Source: Paenibacillus sophorae (GTDB lineage Bacteria; Bacillota; Bacilli; Paenibacillales; Paenibacillaceae). Taken from it: a DNA stretch of 64,000 bases. The stretch's first letter is position 1. Each line of letters opens with the position of its first letter. Below, piece by piece: positions 1 to 8,326 of the stretch. The notes under the pieces were generated by a model. The model did not search any database and was not told the origin of the DNA. It worked only from the letters and a program-made list of their open reading frames with translations. The stretch lies in NCBI RefSeq assembly GCF_018966525.1, contig NZ_CP076607.1, positions 2,604,001-2,668,000 of the forward strand, in the 5' to 3' direction. The position numbers and the translations under genes are program-made.

Positions 1-1051
1 CCGAGCGCCGGGCGGCGTCTTGGTCGCCAGTCAGCATGAAGGCCGAGCGGCCCGGCTTGGAGTTCGCCTCCAGCAGCCAGATCCGGCCGCCGGTATCGAT
101 GCCGAAATCGAGCCCGAGCTCGCCGAGCCGCCCGCAACCTGCTTCCAGCAGCGGCGGAAGGAAAGCGGCCGTAAGCGTAAGCTCTCTTAAAATGTCCGCC
201 GCCGCCCCGCCGTATTGCTTCCGCAAAAAGGAGGAGGGATGCACTGCGGTTCCTCCGCCGTGAAGGTTCGAGGTGAGCGACCCGCGCGGGCCAAGGCGGA
301 CCGCCATGCCGGCGAGTGTCCAGCGTCCGCCGCCGTTCTTCTGCATAAGCACGCGGACATCGAACGGCTGTCCTCCGCTGCCGCTCAATTGCAGGAACGG
401 CTGCATGATAAAGCCTTGGCCTCCGATAAACCGGTCAATCCATTCGAGCCCCCTGCCGCGGTCCTCAAAGCCGCGGATAATCTCGCGGTTCTGACCGTCC
501 CGGCCTCTTGCAAGAAGTCCTCCGGGCGCCGCTTCCCAGGCCGCAGCATGCAGGGTACGCCTTCCGTGTGTGCCTGCCCGGGGTTTCAAAAAGACTCCGT
601 CTTCTCTTTCCGCGAGCATGAGCTCCAGGCCGCGGCTGCCGTCATACCGTTTAGTCTCGGGCAGCAGTACGGATGCTCTGCGGTTTTGCTGCAATATTTC
701 ATGCACCTTCCATTTGTCCGGCAGCCCCCGCGACCATGCCAGGCTGCTCGCCAGCGCGTTGAGGGCCCGGGAGGTGCGGCGTCTTTCTTCCGGACTCCGG
801 CAGAACATCCGGTTATACACAATGTCTGGCGCGGCCGATGTGACTGCGCGCCATTCTTCGCCGGTCCGGATGAACCCGCTCACCGTCCGTCCATCCTCTG
901 ACACGCCTTCCGGCGTGAATATGATAACGCGCAGACCGTATTTAGGGGCGGCCCGGCAGAGCAGGCTGCAGAAGACGGGTTCGGCCACCGGTGAATCCTT
1001 TCCGCCCCCTCCGTTTAGGAGGCCGAGACAGCCTAGTTCGCTCACAGGCAT
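1..1051 (-). CDS. YheC/YheD family ATP-grasp protein (3' end cut by window edge)
   Basis: Reading leftward, an open frame runs from ATG at 1051 off the window edge, giving at least 350 residues. Family members are endospore coat-associated proteins with an ATP-grasp fold; their substrate is not established. The N-terminal ~110 residues form the family's lead domain. The ATP-grasp part follows and ends with a GLDFGIDTGGRIWLLEANSK segment near residues 313-332, where the acidic and Asn residues would bind metal-ATP. The start is set by GGAGG just upstream (1055-1060). The stop of the upstream paralogue lies only 10 bases before the ATG, so the two are probably co-transcribed and coupled. High GC and no frameshift seen. 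Confidence 0.88.
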   Translation of the reverse strand, partial: MPVSELGCLGLLNGGGGKDSPVAEPVFCSLLCRAAPKYGLRVIIFTPEGVSEDGRTVSGFIRTGEEWRAVTSAAPDIVYNRMFCRSPEERRRTSRALNALASSLAWSRGLPDKWKVHEILQQNRRASVLLPETKRYDGSRGLELMLAEREDGVFLKPRAGTHGRRTLHAAAWEAAPGGLLARGRDGQNREIIRGFEDRGRGLEWIDRFIGGQGFIMQPFLQLSGSGGQPFDVRVLMQKNGGGRWTLAGMAVRLGPRGSLTSNLHGGGTAVHPSSFLRKQYGGAAADILRELTLTAAFLPPLLEAGCGRLGELGLDFGIDTGGRIWLLEANSKPGRSAFMLTGDQDAARRS

Positions 1052-1061
1052 AGCGTCCTCC

Positions 1062-2429
1062 TTATAAGCCGGCGAGGTAGCGGCAGTATTGGATCATCTG
1101 TTTGACGGATGGCCTGATTTTTGTTTCGTGCAGCGGAGTGTTGTCGTTCTTAGATGGTTTGGAATTGACTTCCAGCAGCCAGATTCGTCCAGAATGATCC
1201 ATTCCGAGATCGATGCCCAGTTCGCCGAAATGGGCGGGAATATGGGCCTCAATTCCTTTGGCTATGGCCAGCGCCGCCCGGGGCAGCTGAAGATTTGCGC
1301 TTTCCTTGGCGGCGGGTGGAATAGAGCTTTTGCCAACCGCCTCACGGACGGTGCTGAGGCTGCCGCCCCGAGCCAGATTCGAAACGAAGTGATTGTTTCC
1401 TGCGGTACGGGCGACAATCGAGGTGACATGCCATTTTCCGGTGCCGTTCTTTTGCACAAGCGCGCGGAAATCGACCGGCCTGCGTCCGATTTCCATCAGC
1501 GGCAGGCCCTGCTGGATCTGAAAGCGGGTGGTCTTCATCTTTGGAGCGACGGCCTGATACAATTTGGCAAGACTCGGATAGCTCTGCTTGCGGGTACCCA
1601 GCGGGGTCGTGGACTGCAGCCTGTAGCCGCCGCCTTCTTCACGGGAAATCCGCAGAATGCCTTTGCCGAGACTGCCGCGGACGGGCTTGAGGAACACGAC
1701 GGGGTAATGCCCGCACATTTTCTTGAGGATCGCCAGCCCGCTGAGCGAGTGGGACTCCGGCAAGTACCGCTGGAGGGCGGGATCATGCCGCAGAGCTTCG
1801 AACACCTCAGTCTTGTCGAGGAATTTTTCATTGAAGAAATGAGTGCCGTACCGTGATTTTACTTCCGCCAAAAAATGCTGTACGCTAGGTTTATTCTCCG
1901 CTTTACGCGTCGTAAGCCTGTTATTGATGACGTCGGCGACGGGCAGCTTCGATCTTTTCCAGCCCTCGTCATATACCCAGCCCGAAATAGCGGAACCGGT
2001 GCTTTCCAGCGCTTCAGGCGTAAAGAAATAGACAAAAGCTCCCTGCGCACGGCAGGCGTTCGTCAATTCACGGCAGAACAGGGTGATCGGACCGAACACC
2101 CTCTCGGGATGCTCGGGATGCTCCCGGCTGACGAGCACACCGATCAGCGGCCCGAGCCGGAGGATCCGGCTTCCGGTATTGTAGGAGGCGTTCAGAACAT
2201 TCCGGGCCCTCCACCCGGTCTTTCGCGCCAAGCCTTCGCTGACGCGAAGGCTGTCGGATTTAGGAGCCGGAATGACAGTGACCTCCTGACGGAAAGAACC
2301 GAAGGCCAGATGGACCGGTCCGTGCGCGGGGATTTTAAGTTTTTTGATGAGCCGGTCGCCGAGCATAACAGCGTTCTCCTGCAGAATGCCCGAGTGCACC
2401 GTATGGACCGGGATCTTTAGCTTTGACAT
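1062..2429 (-). CDS. YheC/YheD family endospore coat-associated ATP-grasp protein
   Basis: This 455-residue protein is a full-length member of the YheC/YheD family (PF14398-type ATP-grasp). An N-terminal region of ~200 residues precedes the ATP-grasp core. The core contains FLKPVRGSLGKG near residue 247 (nucleotide-binding Lys and Gly-rich loop) and DLGMDHSGRIWLLEVNSKPS near 412-431 (metal-binding acidic/Asn set). In Bacillus the yheC and yheD genes are adjacent and expressed in the mother cell; the same pairing and a nearby yheA-like gene are seen here. GAAGGAGAT precedes the ATG at 2429. The biochemical substrate of the family is unknown, so peptide ligation is only a fold-based guess. Confidence 0.9.
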   Translation of the reverse strand: MSKLKIPVHTVHSGILQENAVMLGDRLIKKLKIPAHGPVHLAFGSFRQEVTVIPAPKSDSLRVSEGLARKTGWRARNVLNASYNTGSRILRLGPLIGVLVSREHPEHPERVFGPITLFCRELTNACRAQGAFVYFFTPEALESTGSAISGWVYDEGWKRSKLPVADVINNRLTTRKAENKPSVQHFLAEVKSRYGTHFFNEKFLDKTEVFEALRHDPALQRYLPESHSLSGLAILKKMCGHYPVVFLKPVRGSLGKGILRISREEGGGYRLQSTTPLGTRKQSYPSLAKLYQAVAPKMKTTRFQIQQGLPLMEIGRRPVDFRALVQKNGTGKWHVTSIVARTAGNNHFVSNLARGGSLSTVREAVGKSSIPPAAKESANLQLPRAALAIAKGIEAHIPAHFGELGIDLGMDHSGRIWLLEVNSKPSKNDNTPLHETKIRPSVKQMIQYCRYLAGL

Positions 2430-2657
2430 CGTGGATCTCCTTCCGGTAGGCAGCGTGATGCGGGCTGTTTGACAGCTGAGGTCTACATATCATTCATCAT
2501 ATGGAGTCATACGCCCCTTGGTGATTGACCCATCGTCCGAGAGGCCCCTTAATCACAAGGGAGGCATAGATTTAAGGCGCAAAGCGAAGGCATTCGATGG
2601 AGTTTTGCAAAGATTACATGGGAAGTTATGCTGATACAACTTTTAGGAGGGAAAGCC

Positions 2658-3002
2658 ATGAACATCTATGATAAGGCACATGAATTGGCCCGGGCAATCA
2701 AGGAGAGCGGCGAGGTGGCGGACATTACCGCCGCGCTTAAGCTGGTGGAGGCCGACCCGGAGAGCAGCAGGATGCTGAACAATTTTCGCAGCAGCCAGCA
2801 GGAGCTTCAGGAACGGATGATGGCCGGTGAAATGCCGGCTCCGGAGGAGATGGAGAAGATGGAGAAGCTGTTCGAGGTGCTGAACCTGAACCTTGGCATC
2901 CGCCGCCTGTTCGAAGCGGAACGCCGGCTGAGCGTCGTCATCGAAGACGTGAACAAGATTATTTCCGGCAGCCTGGAGCATTTGTACGGAGCGGACGTCT
3001 AG
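2658..3002 (+). CDS. yheA: YheA-like YlbF/YmcA family protein (UPF0342)
   Basis: A 114-residue, all-helical, charged protein. The order of segments (NIYDKAHELARAI, then an N-F-R-x-x-Q block, then M-A-G-E and a final helix ending LEHLYG) matches B. subtilis YheA. Relatives YlbF and YmcA form a complex acting on RNase Y, but the role of YheA itself is not settled. ATG 2658 is chosen over an in-frame ATG 30 bases upstream because TTAGGAGGG sits 7 bases before it. It is divergent from the YheC/YheD pair, as expected from the yhe locus, and has a strong terminator downstream. No transmembrane segment or signal peptide. Confidence 0.85.
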   Translation: MNIYDKAHELARAIKESGEVADITAALKLVEADPESSRMLNNFRSSQQELQERMMAGEMPAPEEMEKMEKLFEVLNLNLGIRRLFEAERRLSVVIEDVNKIISGSLEHLYGADV

Positions 3003-3396
3003 GTCAGCTTCGAATCATGGCGGCGGACTTACGCAGCCAAGAAGACAATCGCGAATGAGTGACGGAGCATAGAACGTCCCGTCGTCATTTGCTCAGACTA
3101 AAGAGGGTGCTTGCTTCCGTGACTTACGGCAGCAAACACCCTCTTTTGTTTTAAAACAAAGATTGGATTAACCGGCGGTCTCCTGATGGTAGCCTCCACT
3201 GAAAATCGTAGTGCCATCTTCTCATATCCGGCTGCCGATTTCCATAACTTTACACAACCGTTGACCGCCTTGAACAATAACTTCCCATCCTGTCTTTGTC
3301 CGCGAACTGCGGCATTTTAAACGACTTGTCTCATAATCCGGGCGGTGCGCTCATAGAGTAGAGTATAGATTCATTACGAAGGAGCTGTCTGTAGAA
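3003..3396. other. Intergenic region with one terminator
   Basis: About 390 bases without a gene. It holds the yheA terminator (3100-3147) and then ~250 bases in which I see only a weak AT-rich promoter-like stretch before the small membrane protein at 3397. Confidence 0.6.
3100..3147 (+). terminator. Rho-independent terminator after yheA-like gene
   Basis: Inverted repeat AAAGAGGGTG...CACCCTCTTTT with inner complementary TTGCT/AGCAA arms, ending in a T run. It lies ~100 bases after the stop codon. Confidence 0.85.
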
Positions 3397-3678
3397 ATGA
3401 GAAAAAGAAACAAGTTCAAGCATGTGCTCTACCTGATCCTGGCGCTGGTCATGCTGCTGTATGCGCTGCCGAGATTGTCGCCGGACGGGCCGGCGCCGGT
3501 GTTCGTGTTCGGGGCGTTGTGGGTCGCTTTTGCCCTGCTCGTGATTGCCGCCCATCTTCATTTTATTATCGGGGTGGACGAGGAGAAGACGAAGCGGCTG
3601 GAAGCGGTGCGCAAGGCGAAGCTTAAGATGTGGCAGGAAAAATGGAGCGAAGAAGGTAGAACGGCCCAAAGACTATAG
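3397..3678 (+). CDS. Small two-helix membrane protein, unknown function
   Basis: A 93-residue protein that I do not recognise. It begins MRKRNKFK, has two hydrophobic segments (about residues 9-25 and 36-55) separated by a short Pro/Gly loop, and ends in a ~35-residue highly charged tail rich in Lys/Glu. By the positive-inside rule both ends should face the cytoplasm. GAAGGAG precedes the ATG with a longish gap (13 bases). It stands alone between two terminators, so it is probably a single-gene unit. Coding character is good and a terminator follows. Confidence 0.65.
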   Translation: MRKRNKFKHVLYLILALVMLLYALPRLSPDGPAPVFVFGALWVAFALLVIAAHLHFIIGVDEEKTKRLEAVRKAKLKMWQEKWSEEGRTAQRL

Positions 3679-3692
3679 CCCTTTCGGCGCAT

Positions 3693-3726
3693 GGCCTGTC
3701 CGGCATCATCCGGCGGGCCGTTTTTG
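3693..3726 (+). terminator. Terminator after small membrane protein
   Basis: GC-rich hairpin (GGCC-TGTCCGG / CCGGC-GGGCC) followed by five T, 15 bases after the stop at 3678. Confidence 0.75.
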
Positions 3727-3767
3727 AGTTGAACCGAAGCCACAGCGGCATGAGACTCACGAATCAT

Positions 3768-3797
3768 TTGACGTTCGCACCCGATTGCGACTACAAT
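3768..3797 (+). promoter_or_regulatory. Sigma-A-type promoter of the ytoI-like gene
   Basis: TTGACG (3768-3773), an 18-base spacer and TACAAT (3792-3797). It lies 44 bases upstream of the proposed CTG start codon at 3841. Confidence 0.6.
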
Positions 3798-3840
3798 ACA
3801 GATACAGTGTAGTACAGTTTTGGGTTCGGGGGTGTAACAG

Positions 3841-5175
3841 CTGGAAAATCAAGGCGATGCAGTCACTAAGCACGAACAACTGCTGCAGCATATTGAAAAC
3901 TTAAAGGTGGGTGCTAAAATCTCGGTCCGCAAGCTGGCAAGGGAAATGGCTGTCAGCGAGGGAACGGCATACCGGGCGGTCAAGGAAGCGGAGAACTTGG
4001 GGATTGTCATTACCAAGGAGCGTATTGGAACCGTCCGGGTGGAAAAGAAGCCCCGGGGCATCTCAGAGCAGCTTACGTTCGGCGATGTGGTTGACATTGT
4101 CGAGGGGCATGTGCTCGGAGGCGCGAACGGACTGGACAAGCCTCTGCATAAATATGTAATCGGCGCGATGAAGATCGACGCCATGATCCGCTATATTGAC
4201 GCGGACAGCCTGCTGATCGTCGGCAACCGCGACGATGTGCATTCGCTGGCGCTGGAGCAGGGCGCCGGGGTGCTTGTGACCGGCGGCTTTGGAACTAGCC
4301 GTGAGGTCAAGGATTTGGCGGACAAGCTCGATCTTCCGGTCATCTCTTCTCGCCACGATACCTTTACCGTGGCCTATATGATCAACCGCGCGATTTTTGA
4401 CAGATTGATCAAGAAAAAGATTATGCTTGTCGAGGATATTGTCGACCGCAAGCCGCGGATCAACACGTTGAAAATATCCAGTACGGCCGGCGAGCTGCTC
4501 CGGCTCTCCAAGGAGAGCGGGGAACAGCGGTTTCCCGTCACAGATGAATGGAACCGCGTCATCGGCATCATCGGCCGGCGTGATGTGGAGGATCTGCCTG
4601 AGGACCAAACCATCGAGAAGATGATGGTCCGCGGTCCGATAACGGCGGGCCTGCAGACATCGCTTGCCTCGGCGGCCCAGATCATGATGTGGGAGGGCAT
4701 TGATTTCCTGCCCATTATTGACCGCAACCGCAAGCTGGTCGGCTCGCTTACCCGCAAAGAAGTGCTCCAGAGCCTGAGGGATGTGCGCAATCAGCCGCAG
4801 CTCGGGGAGACCTTCGACCATCTCATATGGAACGGGTTCGCCGAGGAGCGAAGCGAGGAGGGCAAGCTGTTCTTCCACGGCTTTATTACCCCGCAGATGG
4901 CGACGGATTTAGGTACGATCTCCGAAGGCGTCATTTCGACACTGATGATGCATTCGGCATTCAAGGCGGCCAAGGATATAACCGGGAGCGATCATGTGCT
5001 CGACAATATGTCCACCTATTTTGTGCGGCCAGTCCAGATTGAGGACTCCGTTATCGTCAGGCCCAGGCTGCTCGAAAGCAGCCGACGGACCTGCAAGCTG
5101 GAAATCGAGATCACCCACCATGACACCCTGGTCGCCAAATCCGTTCTGATGCTGCAGTCGATCGATCATGGATAG
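3841..5175 (+). CDS. ytoI: YtoI-like HTH-DRTGG-CBS-HotDog regulator, probable CTG start
   Basis: A 444-residue predicted cytoplasmic regulator. Domain order: an N-terminal helix-turn-helix (KISVRKLAREMAVSEGTAYR, ~residues 27-46), a DRTGG domain (~85-190), a CBS pair (~195-315; ligands usually adenine nucleotides) and a HotDog-fold C-terminus (~330-440). This is the architecture of B. subtilis YtoI. An internal GTG at 3907 would cut into the HTH. Remembered YtoI homology (TKHEQ...) continues upstream to 3841, where an in-frame TAA at 3835 leaves CTG 3841 as the only plausible start. GGGGGTG lies 6 bases before it. Its ligand and regulon are unknown. A sigma-A promoter precedes it and a terminator follows. 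Confidence 0.88.
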   Translation: MENQGDAVTKHEQLLQHIENLKVGAKISVRKLAREMAVSEGTAYRAVKEAENLGIVITKERIGTVRVEKKPRGISEQLTFGDVVDIVEGHVLGGANGLDKPLHKYVIGAMKIDAMIRYIDADSLLIVGNRDDVHSLALEQGAGVLVTGGFGTSREVKDLADKLDLPVISSRHDTFTVAYMINRAIFDRLIKKKIMLVEDIVDRKPRINTLKISSTAGELLRLSKESGEQRFPVTDEWNRVIGIIGRRDVEDLPEDQTIEKMMVRGPITAGLQTSLASAAQIMMWEGIDFLPIIDRNRKLVGSLTRKEVLQSLRDVRNQPQLGETFDHLIWNGFAEERSEEGKLFFHGFITPQMATDLGTISEGVISTLMMHSAFKAAKDITGSDHVLDNMSTYFVRPVQIEDSVIVRPRLLESSRRTCKLEIEITHHDTLVAKSVLMLQSIDHG

Positions 5176-5571
5176 ATAGCCCTGCTGAGGAATTCTCCGC
5201 CGAAACGGGACTTTTAAGGACTTCGTCTTACTCTTAAGACGAGGTCCTTTTTTGGGTAAAGGCCGGGTTACAGGAAGTCTGCTCATTTTCAAACTGCCGC
5301 CTAAACGCACTCGCTTCTGCAACCCTCCAAAGGATTAGTCGGAGGGTGTCTCTTAGAAGGATACCCTTGCTCCGAAAGGTGTCATTTCCTGCATTATTAT
5401 TGCCAACGGAAGAACGTTTATCTTAGAATTGGAACAAAGTTAAAACGGTTTTCAGAAATTTTCCGATCTGCTTTCCCTTCTCTTGTAGAAGAGCCTATTC
5501 GTTGCCGATTTCGGTTATCCGAAACGTAAGATATGGAACGGCCCATATTTATTAACGGAAGGGATGAAGAA
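5176..5571. other. Intergenic region between ytoI and the glycan cassette
   Basis: About 400 bases. It contains the ytoI terminator (5216-5253) and a small hairpin, ACCCTCC/GGAGGGT, near 5320-5347. The rest is AT-rich leader before the pyruvyl transferase gene. I see no gene in it. Confidence 0.55.
5216..5253 (+). terminator. Strong terminator after ytoI
   Basis: Near-perfect hairpin: AAGGACTTCGTCTTA, three-base loop CTC, then TTAAGACGAGGTCCTT, followed by TTTT. Confidence 0.92.
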
Positions 5572-6732
5572 ATGAAAAGAATCATGATTCACGCGTACAC
5601 GAAATTAAATCTGGGCGATGATCTCTTTATAAAGGTGCTCTGCGAGAGATATCCGGACACCCGCTTTATTCTCCCCGCCCGGAAGGAGTACAAGCAGTGC
5701 CTGGCCTCGCTGCCCAACCTTACCGTGTACCCGATCGAATCCATTTGGGTTCGCGGCATCAGAAAGCTTCTAAAGAAATTGGATAATGCCGATTTTCAAA
5801 AAATGCTTCTGAAGAGGCTTGCCGGACGCTGTGACGGAGTCGTTCAGATCGGCGGTTCCATGTATATGCAGGGTGAAGGATGGAAAAAGGACTATTCATG
5901 GAAGCTGGATGTTTTTGACACTAAAAAACCGTTCTACGTCCTTGGAGCCAATTTTGGCCCTTATAAGGATGACTTGTTTTACGAAAAGTACAGAGAGTTG
6001 TTCTCCACATATGCCGATATCTGCTTCCGGGACCAATATTCTCACGAGCTGTATAAGGATCTGGGCAATGTGAGACTGGCGCCGGATATAATCTTTCAGC
6101 ATCCGCAGCAAGGCAATCCGGGGAGCGGGAAGCATATCGTCATTTCCGTAATCAAACCCTCGGCACGCGACAATCTTAAAGATCTGGACTCCATGTACTA
6201 CAACAAAATAAAAGATATCGCCGTTGCCTTTATTGAGGAAGGGCATGAGGTGAAGCTGATGTCATTTTGCGAATATGAAGGGGACGAGGAGGCGGTCCAA
6301 ACCATCCTTTCCTTAATTCCGCAGCCGTATGCCGATCACGCTTCCCTGTATTTTTACAAAACGAATCTGGAAGAAGCCGTTGGGATATTATCCTCCTCCA
6401 GTATGATCGTCGCAACACGTTTTCATGCCATGATTCTCGGCTGGGTGTTCGGCAAACCCGTGTTTCCAATAGCCTACAGCGAGAAGACCATCAATGTCAT
6501 GAACGACGCACATTTTACGGGAGCCTATGCCGATCTAAAATCAATGGAATCGCTGGAGCCTGAATTGGTCGTCCGCAGCTTTGACACGAACCGGCTGAAC
6601 GTTTCCGTTCTCGCCAGACAGGCTGAGAGCCATTTTGAAAAATTAGATAACTATCTGGGAAAAAGCAAAAATGCAGAAGAAGCGGCGGCTATAACCCCGG
6701 CCGTTTTTGCAAGGAGGGGCCATGAAAGCTAA
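5572..6732 (+). CDS. Polysaccharide pyruvyl transferase family protein
   Basis: A 386-residue member of the PF04230 family, which transfers pyruvate ketals from PEP to sugars of cell-surface polymers. Seen: NLGDDLF near the N-terminus, the GGSMYMQGE loop (~residues 92-100) and a late TRFHAMILGWVFGKPVF segment (~282-298) typical of the GT-B-like fold. ATG 5572 (MKRIMIHAYTK) is chosen over ATG 5533 because GGAAGGGATGAAGAA directly precedes it and the family starts this way. Its stop overlaps the flippase start by 11 bases. Neighbouring flippase and glycosyltransferase genes point to surface glycan modification; the acceptor sugar is unknown. Confidence 0.85.
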   Translation: MKRIMIHAYTKLNLGDDLFIKVLCERYPDTRFILPARKEYKQCLASLPNLTVYPIESIWVRGIRKLLKKLDNADFQKMLLKRLAGRCDGVVQIGGSMYMQGEGWKKDYSWKLDVFDTKKPFYVLGANFGPYKDDLFYEKYRELFSTYADICFRDQYSHELYKDLGNVRLAPDIIFQHPQQGNPGSGKHIVISVIKPSARDNLKDLDSMYYNKIKDIAVAFIEEGHEVKLMSFCEYEGDEEAVQTILSLIPQPYADHASLYFYKTNLEEAVGILSSSSMIVATRFHAMILGWVFGKPVFPIAYSEKTINVMNDAHFTGAYADLKSMESLEPELVVRSFDTNRLNVSVLARQAESHFEKLDNYLGKSKNAEEAAAITPAVFARRGHES

Positions 6733-8263
6733 ACGGAGCATTCTTAACCTCGTCTTCGGTTTGGGCAGCCAATTGATTACCATCGTGCTGAGCATTTTCA
6801 TTCCCCGGCTGATCATGGTCAACTATGGGTCGGAGGCCAATGGTCTCGTGTCTTCCGTCGTCCAAATCATTGCCTACCTGGCACTGCTGGAAGCGGGAGT
6901 AGGTGCAGCTTCGCTCCAGGCACTGTACAAGCCGATCGCGCAAAATAACCGGGAAAGCATCAATTCCATCCTGTCCGCCACCGCCATGTATTACAAAAAA
7001 ACGGGCTTTTATTATTTGCTCTCCGTCATCGCCATATCGGTGATTTATCCGTTCGCGGTGAAGTCGGAGCTTGGCATGTGGCAGGTCATGGGCATTGTCC
7101 TGTTCAACGGCCTGGGCGGCGCCATCAATTATTACTACCAGGGCAAATTCAGAGTGTATCTGCTGGCCGAAGGCAAAAGCTATGTGGATACCTCGGTCGT
7201 CACAATCGGGAATATCATCAACAACCTGGTGCGGATCGTGCTGCTGCTGCAAAGCGTGGATATCGTGCTTGTGCAGGCTTCCTATTTTGCCGTGACACTG
7301 CTTCAGATGGTTGCCTTCCATATCTACAAGAAACGCCATTATAAATGGCTGGATTTCAATAAGGAGCCGGACCTTGCATCCATCAACCAGAAAAATTTCG
7401 TGCTCGTCCACGAGCTGTCCTATATGATCTTCCGGAACACCGACGTGCTGGTTCTGACCTTTTTCACCAATCTGAAAATCGTCAGCGTCTATGTGATGTA
7501 CAACATGATCTTTACCATCATCGACAACATTGTCAATACGGTCAATACCAGCGTCCGATTCGCTCTTGGGCACAGCTATCACGAAGGCCGGGCGAAATTC
7601 ATCAAGCTGTACGACGCGTACGAGCTGTATTTCATGGCATTTGTCTTTTCGCTGCTGACCGTCGCTTATATTTTGATTCTGCCGTTTATCACCCTGTACA
7701 CATCCGGCGTCAACGATGTCGATTATGTGCTCTACTGGATTCCGATCCTGTTCGTGGCGCAAAAGCTGCTGATCAACGCGCGTTCTTCCGCTAACAATGT
7801 CATCAACATCGCCGGACATTTCAAAAATACGCTGACCCGTTCGCTGCTTGAATCCGGAATCAATCTGGCCGCTTCGCTGATTCTGGTGCAGTTCCTGGGC
7901 ATTTACGGCGTGCTGCTGGGCACGGTGGCCGCGCTGCTGTACCGCTCCACGGATATTATTTTGTACGCCAACCGGAGGCTGCTGGAGCGAAGCCCCTGGA
8001 TCACATTCCGGAGATGGCTCACGAATATCGCCGTATTTGCCGGAATCATTTATCTGAACAATCTTGTAGACTATTCATTCGACTCCTATCTTTCGATAAT
8101 TTTGGGGGCCTTCGTGCTTGGAATCATCATTCTGCCGATCTATATTGCCGTGGCGTCCATTCTGGAACGCGAGGTATTCATGGATAGTCTCCGTCTGTTT
8201 AGAGGTCTCGGCGTAAAAATGAGGGCCAAGTTTGTTCCCGGGAAAGTCAAGGTTAGCGGCTGA
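6722..8263 (+). CDS. Polysaccharide flippase, Wzx/MATE-like (MVF superfamily)
   Basis: A 513-residue polytopic membrane protein with roughly 12-14 hydrophobic segments across its length. It opens KRSILNLVFGLGSQLITIVL and has Asn/Arg-rich loops typical of lipid-linked oligosaccharide flippases. The family moves undecaprenyl-linked glycan units across the membrane. ATG 6722 is preferred over an in-frame ATG at 6707 because AGGAGGGG ends 2 bases before it... the site is tight but the only strong one. It overlaps the pyruvyl transferase by 11 bases, implying translational coupling. No Wzy polymerase gene is present, so the substrate might be a single repeat unit. Confidence 0.87.
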   Translation: MKAKRSILNLVFGLGSQLITIVLSIFIPRLIMVNYGSEANGLVSSVVQIIAYLALLEAGVGAASLQALYKPIAQNNRESINSILSATAMYYKKTGFYYLLSVIAISVIYPFAVKSELGMWQVMGIVLFNGLGGAINYYYQGKFRVYLLAEGKSYVDTSVVTIGNIINNLVRIVLLLQSVDIVLVQASYFAVTLLQMVAFHIYKKRHYKWLDFNKEPDLASINQKNFVLVHELSYMIFRNTDVLVLTFFTNLKIVSVYVMYNMIFTIIDNIVNTVNTSVRFALGHSYHEGRAKFIKLYDAYELYFMAFVFSLLTVAYILILPFITLYTSGVNDVDYVLYWIPILFVAQKLLINARSSANNVINIAGHFKNTLTRSLLESGINLAASLILVQFLGIYGVLLGTVAALLYRSTDIILYANRRLLERSPWITFRRWLTNIAVFAGIIYLNNLVDYSFDSYLSIILGAFVLGIIILPIYIAVASILEREVFMDSLRLFRGLGVKMRAKFVPGKVKVSG

Positions 8264-8326
8264 CATCAGATCTAATATCGGATAAGAATATTGCAGCATT
8301 TCAGGTTTGCGACTGGAGGGGTGAAA

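Noticed and set aside
1089..1856. A plus-strand frame inside the second YheC/YheD gene
   Set aside because: The minus-strand ATP-grasp protein has clear motifs; the plus frame is its complement.
6689..7819. A 376-codon minus-strand frame opposite the flippase gene
   Set aside because: Asp/His/Gln-rich translation typical of the complement of membrane-protein codons; the flippase on the plus strand is convincing.
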